DNA from: JAWWBN01 sp033720955
GTDB taxonomy: Bacteria; Acidobacteriota; Thermoanaerobaculia; Multivoradales; JAHEKO01
Direction: 5' to 3'
DNA: 14,410 bases
Assembly (NCBI GenBank): GCA_033720955.1
Contig: JAWWBN010000085.1
Coordinates: 1 to 14,410, forward strand
The notes below the pieces were generated by a model, which was given only the letters and a program-made list of their open reading frames with translations, was not told the DNA's origin and made no database searches. How positions within the stretch are numbered: the first letter of the stretch is position 1; each line of letters begins with the position of its first letter. The position numbers and the translations under genes were made by a program. Positions 14,109 through 14,410 of the stretch are shown here, in pieces.

Positions 14109-14410
14109 GTGCCCGATCTCGAGGTCAGCCTGCTCGGCATCTTCGGGCTCTGCTGGGTCACCGCCCTGGCCCAGGTTCTGGCGGGCTATCCGTGGGCGGG
14201 GGCGGTGCCCCACGACCTCTACAGCCTGTACGCCCTCGCCGCGTTCGGCGGCTGGCTGGCCGGCAACGTCCTGGTGACCCGCCGCGCCGGCCGCTCCAGG
14301 ATCCAGCGCCGCCGGCTGCTGCTGGTCTACCTGTTCGCGCCGCTGGGTCCCCTCTACCTGCTCCACACGCTGGGGCCGGCGCTCCTCCGGCACCAGACGC
14401 CGTTGGCCCC
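14109..14410 (+). CDS. Membrane protein of unknown function, 3' end beyond the window
   Basis: An open frame of 100 codons runs from GTG 14109 to the window edge without a stop. GGGGAGGG lies just before the GTG, with rather short spacing. Three hydrophobic stretches are visible: SLLGIFGLCWVTALAQVLAG (7-26), LYSLYALAAFGGWLAGNVLV (38-57) and LLLVYLFAPLGPLYLLHTL (69-87), with an Arg-rich loop (RRAGRSRIQRRR) between the second and third. I do not recognise the family. It lies 15 nt after gcvH on the same strand, so it probably belongs to the gcv transcript, between gcvH and whatever follows. Confidence 0.65.
   Translation, partial: MPDLEVSLLGIFGLCWVTALAQVLAGYPWAGAVPHDLYSLYALAAFGGWLAGNVLVTRRAGRSRIQRRRLLLVYLFAPLGPLYLLHTLGPALLRHQTPLA

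Overview
The window is very GC-rich chromosomal DNA (roughly 70 % G+C by eye). Its genes use many GTG/TTG starts and purine-rich Shine-Dalgarno sites. The content (RmuC, an ElaB/YqjD-type DUF883 membrane protein, exported hydrolase and repair enzymes, a signal-peptide-bearing repeat protein) fits a Gram-negative, high-GC environmental bacterium, for example Acidobacteriota, Myxococcota or a similar lineage. No gene here fixes the phylum. I see no transposase, integrase, phage structural operon or CRISPR array.

Layout. (1) 8-2970, minus strand: a tight two-gene operon of fold-type II PLP enzymes, a 498-aa cysteine-synthase-like protein followed 14 nt later by a threonine-synthase-like protein with a Cys-rich N-terminus. 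(2) 2971-3145: a divergent control region with a sigma-70-like promoter and a perfect inverted repeat for the PLP operon, back to back with a close sigma-54 (-24/-12) match for the rightward genes. (3) 3146-5526, plus strand: an exported YtcJ-type amidohydrolase overlapping by ATGA an exported protein-L-isoaspartate methyltransferase. (4) 5531-6910, minus: rmuC, convergent with pcm and only 4 nt away. (5) 7098-8927, minus: a secreted 609-aa protein with a fibronectin-III-like front, a Gly-Val-rich repeat region and a C-terminal tail-fibre/G2-like domain plus coiled coil. (6) 9144-9219, minus: tRNA-Ala(CGC) with encoded CCA and its own promoter. (7) 9274-10668, minus: a beta-CASP metallo-beta-lactamase RNase. 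(8) 10745-12259, plus: DUF883 protein, a small overlapping membrane protein and a calcineurin-like phosphoesterase. (9) 12260-12572: a non-coding stretch with four DnaA-box-like 9-mers around an AT-rich segment, a candidate replication origin or DnaA-controlled region. (10) 12573-14093, plus: gcvT and gcvH of the glycine cleavage system, then the 5' part of a membrane protein running off the window end.

How the parts relate. GcvT and GcvH are two of the four glycine cleavage components; gcvP is expected further right. The amidohydrolase and Pcm are translationally coupled and both carry export signals, so they probably act together outside the cytoplasm. The two PLP enzymes are probably co-expressed on one amino-acid substrate route that cannot be named from sequence. 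The features most worth following up are the DnaA-box cluster, the PLP enzyme pair with its divergent sigma-54/palindrome control region, and the secreted repeat protein.
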